Positions 42,964-52,260 are shown, counted from the first letter of the stretch. The stretch is 52,309 bases of DNA from JAQVSH01 sp964451605 (GCA_964451605.1 CAYVJA010000013.1:1-52309), one strand, 5' to 3'. A program made the numbers and translations. Notes: generated by a model not told the origin, from the sequence alone.

Positions 42964-45450
42964 TTAAAAAAACAGTTGCCCAATCTGGTAAGTCAAGAAA
43001 GCTACCAACCAGGCAATACCGGTTGTGTATACCATAACAAAGAGTGCCCACCAATGGTTCGCCTCCTTTCGGATGGCTGCAATCACGGCAATACAGGGAA
43101 AATAGATGAGAACAAAGAGCATCAGCCCATAAGCCACCAACGGGGTAAGAACCTTCTCCCCTTTCCGCACGCCATGCGAATGAACCTGTTCCCGGAGTTT
43201 CTCCTGCAAACCATACTCCTCATCGCCTGTTAAATGCGTCTGATACAGTACTCCCATCGTGCTCACCACAATCTCCTTAGCAGCAAGACCCGTGATGATG
43301 CTCACTCCGATTTTCCAATCGAAACCCAGCGGTTTAATGAGCGGCTCCAGAGAGTGACCCATTTGCCCGATATAGGATTGTTCTTGTTTTTCGGCATGCA
43401 TCGCCAATTGTAATCGATTGGTCTCGGCACTTTTTATACTGTCGTTGAGTGAGGATTGAGTAATCTGCGCTATCTGTTGCTCGTAATCATGCGAATATCG
43501 CACCCCGCGGGGAAAATAGCTCAACGCCCAAATCAAAATGGAGGCCACGAGAATCACAGTACCCATCTTGCGCAGATATTGTGCCCCCTTGTGCCACATA
43601 TGCAACGTGGTATTCCTGAGGGTGGGAATACGATAGGGGGGCAGTTCCATTACAAAAGGCACATCTTTGGCTGCAAAAAAGAGCCGTTTCAACAGCAGTC
43701 CCGAACCCACTGCCAGAAGAATTCCGGCAAAGTAGATACTCGCCAGAACCAGGCCCTGATGCTCCGGAAAAAAGGCCGAGATCAGAAGCACATAAACCGG
43801 CAGACGGGCACTGCACGACATAAACGGAATCAGCAGCATGGTAAGAATCCTGTCTTTCCGGTTTTCGAGGGTGCGTGTAGCCATGATAGCGGGCACGTTG
43901 CATCCAAAACCCATGATGAGCGGAATAAACGATTTTCCATGCAGCCCAATCTTGTGCATCAGCCTGTCCATGATAAATGAGGCACGAGCCATATAACCCG
44001 AATCCTCCATAAACGAGATAAAGAAAAAGAGAATCAGAATATTGGGCAGGAAGATAATCACCCCGCCAACCCCTCCGATTATCCCATCACTGAGCAGATC
44101 CTGCAAGGGACCCTCCGGAATCAGCCGTTCTACCCAACCGCCCAAAGCCCCTACCCCCGCATCGAGCCAATCCATAGGATAGCTCCCAACAGAGAAGGTA
44201 ACCTGAAACATGAGCCACATAAAGAAGATAAAGAAGGGGAAACCCCACAACCTGTGTGTCAGAATACTGTCAATTCTGGCGGTCTGCTTCCGGGTATCCT
44301 CCGGCCCGGCATGAAAGGTTTCACCCAGCGCACCTGCAATAAAGCCGTACTTGGCATCGGTGATGATGGTCTCGCTCTTCTCTTTGTAAGCCTTCTCCAG
44401 ATGAGCCATTTCTGCATCGGAAACCGCAACGATTTCGGCATAATTATCACATTCGGCCAACTGTTTCCGGGTTGCCCTGTCGTTCTCCAGGAGTTTAATA
44501 GCCAGGTAGCGGGAAGAGTAATAGTCGGTGATTGAGCTGTTCTTCTCAATCAGGCTCTGAATATGCGAAATGGAACTCTCCAGATCGGCACCATAATGAA
44601 TATTTACGTGGCGAACCGTTGGATCTTTATCTTCATAGACATCAATAATCTTATCGAACAGATAATCCAACCCTTTCCCCTTCGAAGCCACTGTGGGCAC
44701 AATCGGGATGCCGATCATACTTCCCAGTGTGTGCCGATCTATCCGGGCTCCCGTACGCAATAGCTCATCATACATATTCAGGGCCAATACCACCCTGATA
44801 TTCATATCGATAAGCTGAGTAGTAAGATAAAGATTCCGTTCCAGATTCGACGCGTCAACCACATTGACCACCACATCGGGGCTATTTTCGGCAATATGGG
44901 TTCGTACAAATAACTCCTCGGGCGTATAATCGGTTATGGAGTAGGTACCGGGCAGATCGACAATCCGAAACGTGTAGGCGCCGTGTTGAAAAGTGGCCTC
45001 CCGGGCATCGACTGTCACCCCGCCGTAATTACCCACATGTTCGTGCGAACCGGAAGCAAGATTGTAGAGGGTTGTCTTCCCGCTGTTTGGGTTACCCACC
45101 AGTGCCACATTGATAATCTTACCCTTTTCGCCGGCACTCTTCTTGAGCAGATCCTCATTAAATGTTCTGTTTCTATTCGCAGTAACCAGTCCCTCAGCCT
45201 GTTCGGGCGAAACCACCTCCACCAGTTTAGCCTCCGATCTGCGAAGGGAAACATTGTAGTCCATAATCTGGTACTCAACGGGATCGAGAAGAGGAGCGTT
45301 TTTTATCACCTTAACCTTCTTCCCTCTTACAAAACCCATCTCGGTAATGCGCTTACGGAATGCGCCGTGTCCCATCACCTTTACAATAACCCCCTCCTCA
45401 CCGGTCTTGAGGTCGCAAAGACGTATCTGTTTAATTTCTATCGGTTCCAT
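42964..45450 (-). CDS. feoB: Fused FeoA-FeoB ferrous iron transporter
   Basis: 828 residues from the start at 45450 (MEPIEIKQIRLCDLK); the longer frame to 45513 reads back into the preceding gene. Residues about 1-80 form a FeoA SH3-like domain (EGVIVKVMGHGAFRKRITEMG). The FeoB G domain begins near 113 with G1 GNPNSGKTT, then G3 DLPGTYS and the helical GDI region; the C-terminal membrane part has two Gate regions (GFGCNVPAIMATRTL, ITGLAAKEIVVSTMGVL). It imports Fe2+ across the inner membrane. It starts 10 bp after the porin gene, so porin, FeoAB and the Cys-rich protein form one transcript. Confidence 0.96.
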   Translation of the reverse strand: MEPIEIKQIRLCDLKTGEEGVIVKVMGHGAFRKRITEMGFVRGKKVKVIKNAPLLDPVEYQIMDYNVSLRRSEAKLVEVVSPEQAEGLVTANRNRTFNEDLLKKSAGEKGKIINVALVGNPNSGKTTLYNLASGSHEHVGNYGGVTVDAREATFQHGAYTFRIVDLPGTYSITDYTPEELFVRTHIAENSPDVVVNVVDASNLERNLYLTTQLIDMNIRVVLALNMYDELLRTGARIDRHTLGSMIGIPIVPTVASKGKGLDYLFDKIIDVYEDKDPTVRHVNIHYGADLESSISHIQSLIEKNSSITDYYSSRYLAIKLLENDRATRKQLAECDNYAEIVAVSDAEMAHLEKAYKEKSETIITDAKYGFIAGALGETFHAGPEDTRKQTARIDSILTHRLWGFPFFIFFMWLMFQVTFSVGSYPMDWLDAGVGALGGWVERLIPEGPLQDLLSDGIIGGVGGVIIFLPNILILFFFISFMEDSGYMARASFIMDRLMHKIGLHGKSFIPLIMGFGCNVPAIMATRTLENRKDRILTMLLIPFMSCSARLPVYVLLISAFFPEHQGLVLASIYFAGILLAVGSGLLLKRLFFAAKDVPFVMELPPYRIPTLRNTTLHMWHKGAQYLRKMGTVILVASILIWALSYFPRGVRYSHDYEQQIAQITQSSLNDSIKSAETNRLQLAMHAEKQEQSYIGQMGHSLEPLIKPLGFDWKIGVSIITGLAAKEIVVSTMGVLYQTHLTGDEEYGLQEKLREQVHSHGVRKGEKVLTPLVAYGLMLFVLIYFPCIAVIAAIRKEANHWWALFVMVYTTGIAWLVAFLTYQIGQLFF

Positions 45451-45460
45451 CAATTCCCTG

Positions 45461-46612
45461 CTAAAAGTTGAATCCCATCCGAAGAAGACCTGCCAGCACA
45501 TTCGGCAAGGCACGGTCGGTTCCCGCAGGTTGTATTATATATTGCAGATCGGGCTGAATAAAGAGGTGGTTGCCAAACCGGGCCTTATAGCTCAACTCCA
45601 ATGCTGTTTCGCTTCTGGCTCCTGCCTGCTTCATACCGGCATGCGCCACTGCCAACCCCCACTCATCTTCACTTCGCAGCCACCCCGTGAAATGCAATCC
45701 GGCCCCCAGGTAGTAGCTGTTACGGTTCTTCGATTCCGGACTCAGACTGGCTTGAACAAAGGCGGAAACCCTATTATTGCCGGTTCCGGAAAAGAGCGTC
45801 TGATCGGCCAACAGGTATACGCCCCAATTATCCTGCCGCAGTAAAGATAGAGGATTGTCGGCAGGAGCCGGCTCCTTATGGGTATGAAAATAGGCTCCCA
45901 ATTTATATTGCGAGGAGAGTGAGTTTGCCCAAAGATGGGTAAAGGCATACTCCGTAATCCAAAGCAACCCGTCGTGCGAATTGAGTTTCCACTCCAGATT
46001 ATGCGGATGTGCGTCAAGATCTTCGGGCAATCCGTCGAAAAGAGCCAATCTGGCCGAGACCTTTTCAGAAATAAGATATTGCAGCTGAGCACCCAACGCA
46101 GTCTGGGGAAAAATAGGCGAAGGAATATTGTCGGCAATGGTAGAGTGAACACCAAACGAACTGTTGAGAAACAGCGATGCGTAGTCGCTGGCCACGAATT
46201 CCACATTCAAATCCTGCAGACCCACAATCACAGCCCAGCGGCCCAGATCCTGACGATACCACAATTCGTGCACGTAGGTGTGATTGCCTGCTTCCATATT
46301 GGAGGCTACCTGAAAATCGCCGAACAGCGTTTCGGAGGGGGTAGCGCCGTGGGTATTGGCCCCATTAATAAAGAAATGACCTCCTCTCCAGAGCGAAGCC
46401 TTCTCAGTAGAAAAAAGCAGTTTGATATTGGCCATACCCAAATACCCTCCCCCCCGCTTAATTCCTCCGGAGAGATTGGCAGCACCTTCACCCAGATAAG
46501 AGGTTTCGAAAAGAAGGGGTGACTCTTCCCGCCGGTTTTCAGTCTGTGCCCATGCCAACGGAGTAAAAAACAGAAAAAAGGAGAGTAACAGAGCAATGGA
46601 TCTCTTCATCAC
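45461..46612 (-). CDS. OprB-family carbohydrate-selective porin-like protein
   Basis: 383 residues. A signal peptide (IALLLSFFLFFTPLAWAQ) is followed by an alternating polar/apolar beta-strand pattern to a C-terminal ...LLRMGFNF ending in Phe, typical of an outer-membrane barrel. Motifs such as HELWYRQDLGRWAVIVGLQDLN and LGAQLQYLISEKVSARLALFDG match the OprB family. OprB porins usually pass sugars, but here the gene opens the feoAB transcript, so it may serve ferrous or chelated iron. A promoter and a palindrome lie just upstream. Confidence 0.82.
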   Translation of the reverse strand: MMKRSIALLLSFFLFFTPLAWAQTENRREESPLLFETSYLGEGAANLSGGIKRGGGYLGMANIKLLFSTEKASLWRGGHFFINGANTHGATPSETLFGDFQVASNMEAGNHTYVHELWYRQDLGRWAVIVGLQDLNVEFVASDYASLFLNSSFGVHSTIADNIPSPIFPQTALGAQLQYLISEKVSARLALFDGLPEDLDAHPHNLEWKLNSHDGLLWITEYAFTHLWANSLSSQYKLGAYFHTHKEPAPADNPLSLLRQDNWGVYLLADQTLFSGTGNNRVSAFVQASLSPESKNRNSYYLGAGLHFTGWLRSEDEWGLAVAHAGMKQAGARSETALELSYKARFGNHLFIQPDLQYIIQPAGTDRALPNVLAGLLRMGFNF

Positions 46613-46634
46613 AGTGAATCATCAATTAACGCGG

Positions 46635-46642
46635 CAAATGTA
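46635..46642 (-). promoter_or_regulatory. Bacteroidota -7 box (TACATTTG) for the porin-feoAB operon
   Basis: Exact TAnnTTTG match on the minus strand, 23 bp before the porin start. Confidence 0.55.
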
Positions 46643-46665
46643 AAGGGTATTGCGGAGAGTAGACA

Positions 46666-46681
46666 TCCCCAAAAATGGGGA
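46666..46681. promoter_or_regulatory. Palindrome TCCCCA-N4-TGGGGA upstream of porin-feoAB
   Basis: A perfect 6+6 bp inverted repeat with an AAAA centre, 24-39 bp upstream of the porin -7 box, so it covers the -33 region. This fits an operator for a dimeric regulator; the LuxR-type gene next door is a candidate. Confidence 0.55.
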
Positions 46682-46727
46682 CATTTGCACCTTCTCCTCC
46701 CCAATCGTAGGTGGTTGCCGATTGCGT

Positions 46728-47353
46728 TCATGAAGCGGAATCGATGGTTAGAAAGTGATTCACAACCGCATAGATGGTTAAACCCGGCACCGACTTAATT
46801 CCTGTCTTGTGCGTAATATTTTTCCTGTGGGTAATAACAGTGTGGGTACTGATGGAGAGGGCTTCTGCTATCTCTTTGTTGGTTTTCCCTTTCACAAGCT
46901 GCAGTAACACCTCCACTTCACGATCACTGAGCAACTCCTGTTGATCCTTTTCTGTACTCGACTCAACTGTCCGGCCGATTTTTCCGAAAAGGGTCTCACG
47001 CGAATCGAGAAGGGAAATGGTATCATCAAATAGAGANNNNNNNNNNTTTCCATGGAATGATCTAATTTTGAGAAATTTGCAGGATCGTAAAAGGCATAAA
47101 GCAATCCAATCCAGCGGGTTTCTGAAAAGTCACGCCGAAGTGCATTCACCTGCTTCGATTGGTTTGCAACACATATCGGGTTGGCAATCACTACCCCGGG
47201 AGGGGTTTTCAAAGCCAATTGATACAGCTCCTGAAGCGTAGAGGCCTTCTGGCAAGTTACAGGCAGATGCATCTGATTCAACAGAACCATCAACCCCTCG
47301 TATATCACCAACGAAGGTTCCAGTACAACAATATGAAGGGTTCGCACGCGCAT
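46728..47353 (-). CDS. LuxR/NarL-type transcriptional regulator, interrupted by an assembly gap
   Basis: About 205 residues from the start at 47353 (MRVRTLHIVVLEPSLVIYEGL); the upstream ATG at 47386 lies inside the hemerythrin gene. The N-terminal ~120 residues look like a degenerate receiver domain without a clear phosphorylation site (THLHIVVLEPS at the first strand is written here as RTLHIVVLEPSL). After the 10-N gap the frame resumes SLFDDTISLLDSRETLFGKI and reaches a GerE/LuxR helix-turn-helix: LLSDREVEVLLQLVKGKTNK, then IAEALSISTHTVITHRKNI. It follows the hemerythrin gene by 10 bp and precedes the porin-feoAB promoter, so it may sense a cue tied to iron, oxygen or nitric oxide. Confidence 0.85.
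47037..47046. other. Assembly gap (10 N) inside the LuxR-type regulator gene
   Basis: Placeholder run; the flanking frames belong to one gene but do not join in frame with exactly ten bases. Confidence 0.97.
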
Positions 47354-47363
47354 CACAATACCA

Positions 47364-48074
47364 TTAGGGCTTTTCCAGCGCTTCAACCAAAGGAGTCAGA
47401 ATAGAGTCTTCTACACGGGTATGAATATGTAAATCGTACTCCAACTCGAACAAGCTGAGTAACAAATTTCTCCTGATCCGGCCATCATTATGCAACGGCA
47501 GATACTTCACCAGCAGATTCTTCAGATCGGTGAGTTTCTCCTCAATATCACTGTGATGGCCCTTAAACACCTCCATAGAATAATCCGATTGTCTGTTTGT
47601 TGCAACATCGTTCGGATTACATAGATGCCGAATATAGGGGAATACCACCTGGCTTTCGTAATTCAAGTGTTCAACCACCTCATTGCTATATTCTTGAAAA
47701 AACTGCTCAACCATCACCATCTCGGAATGGGCGTTCTCCTTATACATCTGCTGAATAAGCTGTTGAATAGACGGCAACTTTTCAAAAAGATAGTAGTCGT
47801 GGTTTTTTTGCAAATAATCTACTATCGATGCAATAATTCGGGTCGATCCGGTAACCGGACGGGTTGAGGCGTGGCCATTATAGAGATTGGCCAGTGTAAC
47901 AAACAGTACCGAATCGATATCCCTCTCTTTGCAGATTTGTTCTATGGTAAGATCATGCACTGCAAGTCCCAGCCCGAAATGTTCGAGCATTAAAATAAGA
48001 TGGGGATTATCGAGTAGAATATCGGCCACCTTTAGATTAGACGTTACATATAAACTCCCGCTATACTGGCGCAT
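47364..48074 (-). CDS. Hemerythrin-domain (RIC/ScdA-like) protein
   Basis: 236 residues, cytoplasmic. An N-terminal DUF1858-like segment (KVADILLDNPHLILMLEHFG) precedes a hemerythrin HHE bundle whose di-iron ligands are visible: His in QKNHDYYLFEKLP, H-x-x-x-E in VVEHLNYESQVVF, H-x-x-x-E in FKGHHSDIEEKL, and the last set in YDLHIHTRVEDSIL. This is the layout of RIC (repair of iron centres, YtfE/ScdA) proteins, which help restore Fe-S clusters after nitrosative or oxidative stress. It leads a two-gene unit with the LuxR-type regulator. Confidence 0.88.
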   Translation of the reverse strand: MRQYSGSLYVTSNLKVADILLDNPHLILMLEHFGLGLAVHDLTIEQICKERDIDSVLFVTLANLYNGHASTRPVTGSTRIIASIVDYLQKNHDYYLFEKLPSIQQLIQQMYKENAHSEMVMVEQFFQEYSNEVVEHLNYESQVVFPYIRHLCNPNDVATNRQSDYSMEVFKGHHSDIEEKLTDLKNLLVKYLPLHNDGRIRRNLLLSLFELEYDLHIHTRVEDSILTPLVEALEKP

Positions 48075-48171
48075 AATAAGTAATTATTAAAGAGGAACAA
48101 TCACCAAACCCGCTTTGTTCACCGAAACCCATTGCTACTTAACGATCCAGAGATTGTAGATTTTGCCCGGC

Positions 48172-49356
48172 CTACACGTTGAGAGGAAGCATCTCAATGG
48201 CATCGGTTGGACAGATTACGGCACAAGCCCCGCAGCCCACACAGGTTGTACCCTCAACAACAGGTGCCATAAGAAGCAACCCCGATACCGGACGGATAGC
48301 AAGGGCCTGATAACTACAGGCCATTTTGCATCGATCGCACTCTCCATTACGGGAAAGCAGGCAGCGGGACAGATGCACTTTAGCCGTACCCATTCTTATG
48401 CTCCTCTTGGCCTCCACACTAAAGGGGAAAATGGCACCACTCGGGCATACAGTTCCACACAGATTGCATGTTTCCAGACAATATCCCCTATCGAAACGAA
48501 CTTCCGGCACCATCCAGTCGAACTTGCCGGAGAGCGTTACCTGATGCGACAAGATTTCCGTAGGACAAGCCTTAATACAATTGCCACATCTAACGCAAAG
48601 CAAATCGAATCGGGGGCTATGCACAGAAGCGGGTGGACGAATTAATACGTTATTTTCGGGTTTTACAAAACGGTTTAGCAAGAAACCGGCAGCCAAACCG
48701 GTTGTAGCAGCAACAAATATCCGACGCCCGGAAGATGGAACCGAAGAGGTAGCCGGGTGGCTGTTCGATTTAATCAAAAGGGTTCGAAAACCAAATAGCA
48801 ACTCCTGAAGCCCGCCTAAAGGACAAACTTTTTTACACCAAATACCCGGAAGCCATAGATGGATCAGGAGCAAAAGCGGCAACCCTGCCATGGAAAGGAA
48901 AAGAGGTAACGAAGGACGATCGGAAAATATGGAGAAGAAGCCATGAAAAATGGCCATCGGATCGAGCCAGATAAAGAGGGGAACGCCCATCAGAGCAGAA
49001 GCCAGAGAAAGTATGGCAAGCCAACTGCCTATCGAAGGGACCCGGGCTGCCGAAGCGGTTTTAACCCTACTGCATTTCGAAACGCCATCACACAGAGAAC
49101 CTACAGGACAGGCATTTCGACAAAACCATCGCTTCCTCCAAAGAGAGAGGGCTAAAATAACAGCCGCTAACCCATTCAACCACACTAACGATTGTAAAAC
49201 AAACCATGAATGAAGGAAAACAAATGGGCTCAACCACAACCACATGCCCGTAAGACAACCCCATCCCCACGGAAGGGCCAACAAGATTGCCAGTAGTGTA
49301 AAACCATCCCTTATGCTACCGTGCCACCTCCAAGCCTTGCGTGTTAGCCTAACCAT
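48172..49356 (-). CDS. Membrane 4Fe-4S protein, NapH-NapG-like fusion
   Basis: 394 residues. The N-terminal half is NapH-like, with four to five membrane segments and two cytoplasmic-type cysteine motifs, CRNACPVGSLCD (79-90) and CKKVCPLGGLQE (174-185). A twin-arginine-like segment SGRRIFVAATTGLAAGFLLNR (209-229) then resembles the signal of NapG. The C-terminal part is an extracytoplasmic-type ferredoxin with CVRCGNCIKACP (254-265), CLETCNLCGTVCP, CDRCKMAC and CVGCGACAVICP, i.e. about four cubane clusters. Such proteins pass electrons between the quinone pool and a periplasmic enzyme. It overlaps the FAD oxidoreductase gene by 13 bp, making that its likely partner. Confidence 0.88.
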   Translation of the reverse strand: MVRLTRKAWRWHGSIRDGFTLLAILLALPWGWGCLTGMWLWLSPFVFLHSWFVLQSLVWLNGLAAVILALSLWRKRWFCRNACPVGSLCDGVSKCSRVKTASAARVPSIGSWLAILSLASALMGVPLFIWLDPMAIFHGFFSIFSDRPSLPLFLSMAGLPLLLLIHLWLPGIWCKKVCPLGGLQELLFGFRTLLIKSNSHPATSSVPSSGRRIFVAATTGLAAGFLLNRFVKPENNVLIRPPASVHSPRFDLLCVRCGNCIKACPTEILSHQVTLSGKFDWMVPEVRFDRGYCLETCNLCGTVCPSGAIFPFSVEAKRSIRMGTAKVHLSRCLLSRNGECDRCKMACSYQALAIRPVSGLLLMAPVVEGTTCVGCGACAVICPTDAIEMLPLNV

Positions 49357-50699
49357 ACCCCCTGCCCGAGTAAAAGCGCTTTCAACTTTGCTCTATCCAA
49401 ATCGCGCAACGAACAGTTCGCCTTGACCGCCAATCCGGCAGCTGCGCCGGCGCCATGACCGGTAATCAGACAGGTACCAATTATACGGGTATCTTCGGCC
49501 AACTCGCGTTCGAAACTGAAACAGCGTCCGGCCACCAGCAAATTGTCTATAGTCTTTGGCAGCAATGAGCGGTAGGGTATCTGCCAATAAGGTCGTTCGG
49601 CACGGCTTACTTGTTTCCCTTTATAGAGCATCGTTGTCCAGGCTCCGCTCACGCCAATGGCATCATCAAACATTCTATAGGTCATTGTGTCTTCGAGGGT
49701 CAACTTATACTCAGCATGGACCATCCGCGACATTCTGACGCCAATCTGCGAGGCAGTATCCAGTAGAAACAGCTGCTCGTACCCGGGTGTCTGGCGAATT
49801 TTTTGCACACTCTCCCAAATCCGGATACGATACTCTTGCTGTAACCTGGAAAGATTCAGCACATCCAACCCATTCTGATTATCCTCCCCATGCATATTCA
49901 CCCAATTCACCCCCGGAATAGGGGTAGGCTGCCCGATATCCTGTTTACTATAGCCGGACTTTCGGGTGTCGATGGTATTTATATTTCCCAACCGATGAAC
50001 CAAACCAATGTGGTAGGGCATCTCATCGTACGACTCTCCGGCCCAATGGAAGAGATCCCCATCGCCGGTACAATCAATGACCACCTTTGCCAGAATAGCC
50101 TGCCTTCCCGATTTGCTCTCTATAAAGATTCCCTTCACCGTTTTCCCATCCATGATCACCTGCGAACCCCAGGTATGATACAACACTTTCACACCCGATT
50201 CGCGAATCATTTGGTCGAGCACATACTTCCCGGCCTCAGGGTCAATCACCGGATCAACCTCATGAATAGCCATGCCCATCTTCTGCAATCGGGTTGCCAT
50301 TTCACCGCCAATACCAAAGATTACCTGGCGGGTTCTTTTTGCTTTATCCATAGCATGCGTCGAAAGTAACGGCAAAACCAAACCTCCTGTCCAGAGGCCT
50401 CCCAAATGATTATAACGTTCCACCAGCCAGGTTTCGGCACCTGCACGGCTCGCTGCTATGGCAGCAGCTACGCCCGCAGGCCCCCCTCCCACTACTAATA
50501 CATCGGTTTGGGCCAACACCGGAATCTGACGAGAAGGTTCTGTGACAAAGCCTCCGTCTGGTTGCCCCCCGAGGGGAGTATCTCCATTGCGGGATGCATT
50601 GGAAGACTCCTCCGACTCAATCTTTCTACTGCACCCTACCCCCAATCCTATGGCGCCGGTAGCCAACATCATATTCGACAGAAACGTTCTTCTCCTCAT
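49344..50699 (-). CDS. Tat-exported FAD-dependent oxidoreductase lipoprotein
   Basis: 451 residues from the start at 50699; the longer frame to 50780 is not needed. The N-terminus MRRRTFLSNMMLATGAIGLG carries the twin-arginine motif RRRTFL and runs into a lipobox GVGC (Cys23), so the folded, FAD-loaded enzyme should be exported and lipid-anchored. The Rossmann motif TDVLVVGGGPAGVAAAIAAS lies near 65-84 and a second FAD contact in VVIDCTGDGDLFHWAG; the C-terminus has LLVAGRCFSFERELAEDTR. This matches the FAD_oxidored family. The substrate is unknown. It overlaps the NapGH-like gene, suggesting electron transfer to or from the quinone pool. Confidence 0.88.
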   Translation of the reverse strand: MRRRTFLSNMMLATGAIGLGVGCSRKIESEESSNASRNGDTPLGGQPDGGFVTEPSRQIPVLAQTDVLVVGGGPAGVAAAIAASRAGAETWLVERYNHLGGLWTGGLVLPLLSTHAMDKAKRTRQVIFGIGGEMATRLQKMGMAIHEVDPVIDPEAGKYVLDQMIRESGVKVLYHTWGSQVIMDGKTVKGIFIESKSGRQAILAKVVIDCTGDGDLFHWAGESYDEMPYHIGLVHRLGNINTIDTRKSGYSKQDIGQPTPIPGVNWVNMHGEDNQNGLDVLNLSRLQQEYRIRIWESVQKIRQTPGYEQLFLLDTASQIGVRMSRMVHAEYKLTLEDTMTYRMFDDAIGVSGAWTTMLYKGKQVSRAERPYWQIPYRSLLPKTIDNLLVAGRCFSFERELAEDTRIIGTCLITGHGAGAAAGLAVKANCSLRDLDRAKLKALLLGQGVWLG

Positions 50700-50810
50700 A
50701 CTGAGATAATTTATCTTCACACTGACAATAAATGTAATCCATTCTCCCGAAACTTTGCCGGAAAAAGAGACAAAACCCATATCTCACGCGAAAGACGGCC
50801 AAAAAGGAAG

Positions 50811-52260
50811 CTATTCCAGAACGACAACCACCGAACGGATAAAGGGAGGAATAACCAGTTGACCCTCTTGGTTCGACGAAACCTGTTGCCACTCATCGGT
50901 CCAGGGATTATAGACTCTGACCCGGCGAAAGCGTCGATCAGAAAATTTTTCTGCCGAAAGGAGAAAGTCGGTTCGGGCAACCGGTGGCTGTTTCGCTATG
51001 AGTTCGGTTTGCCAGTTGTTCAGGCTGTCTCTGCACCACAGAAGGGTACGGTTTTTCCCTTTCAGGCCATAACAGCGCACCCCATCGGTTTCAAACCGGA
51101 AGGGTTCGAATCGCTCCTTTACCGGATCGATCCCTGCCAAAGCCGTCCGGAAACGGGCAAAGTGGTACCACAATTGGTTTTTCATTATATAGTGATACCA
51201 GTGCCAAAGCGAACCGGTACCGGCTGCACCACAAAAGAAGGGGGCAAAAATCATATNNNNNNNNNNGCAACACGCCCTCCTTGTCGAGCGCATAGAGATC
51301 GGACTGGCGGGCATGATTGGCCTCAACAGCCCCTATCTCATTAATTATTAAAGGCTTATCATTCACCCCATGAAGGCCGAAATCTACTGCATGAGCCACC
51401 AGTAAATCTATGGGGCCCTTCACCACATCGTACTGCTGCCAGTCATTGCCGGGATCGAGGTACCGATGGATGGATACATACGGTTGATTTACCAGCGTAA
51501 AAAGCCGGGCGTACTCCGACTCGGCACGCTCCGAATGGAGGCTCCCCAGGGTTTGCGTCACCATATGGGCCGGGAAAAGTGCTTGAACCGAATCGAGCAT
51601 ATGATGCGTTGCGGTGAAGGGAAACCAGTTTTCGGTAGTGGCATCCATTTCATTCCAGAGCTCCCACGCATAGATGGCGGGATGGTATCGGTAACGCTGT
51701 GCCAGTGCACGCACCCGATTCAGCCACGATGCCCTCCCGGCGGGAGTAGAGATGTACTCTTCGATACTGCCGAATTTTTGAGCCAAAGCCGTGCTGTTCG
51801 ACCAACTGTTGCCTGCGTTGGGATGCGCATTAACACTCCGGATATGGTGCAGGGTAAACTTCACTTTCAGCCTGTATTTTTCGGCAAGCGCAAGCAATTT
51901 ATCAATCCGTTCAAACTTCAACGGGTTATAGTACCCTTCCCGGCTATCCTCTATCTCGAGAAAGTCGGTACTGATCCAGATTCGTAAGGCATTCACCCCA
52001 TTTTCGGAATAGTTGCGAAAATAGGTTTCAACCGAAGCAAACTCCGCATCGTCGTTCCCATCTTTGTTATCCGTGTCGGGCAGATAATTGACCATCACAG
52101 GAATCCAGCCTTTACCCTTCTCATCGGCAAAATAGCGGTTATGTACCGAACTCACCCCAATGCGTTCGGGATAGGGATTGGGAAAGGTAGAAAAAAAGGT
52201 GCCTGAGGCTCCGGTGAGAAGCCAGAGCGAAACCACCAGAGAAACAGCTAATCTATACAT
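50811..52260 (-). CDS. GH5-like glycoside hydrolase (cellulase/mannanase superfamily), interrupted by an assembly gap
   Basis: The part upstream of the 10-N gap (51257-51266) has a signal peptide (LAVSLVVSLWLLTGASGTFF) and a TIM-barrel glycosidase: ENGVNALRIWISTDFLEIED, FTLHHIRSVNAHPNAGNSW, then AIYAWELWNEMD with the acid/base Glu in W-N-E, and KPLIINEIGAVEANHARQSD with the likely nucleophile Glu. After the gap the barrel ends with GAAGTGSLWHWYHYIMKNQLWYHF and a beta-rich C-terminal domain to 50811. The two ORFs are one gene. Substrate cannot be read; mannan- or glucan-type beta-linkages are usual for such proteins. Confidence 0.83.
51257..51266. other. Assembly gap (10 N) inside the GH5-like gene
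   Basis: Placeholder run between two halves of one TIM-barrel gene. Confidence 0.97.

Noticed and set aside
48090..48125. GAACAA-N14-TTGTTC inverted repeat before the hemerythrin gene
   Set aside because: The spacing is too wide for FNR-type or similar sites, and the arms are short; likely chance.
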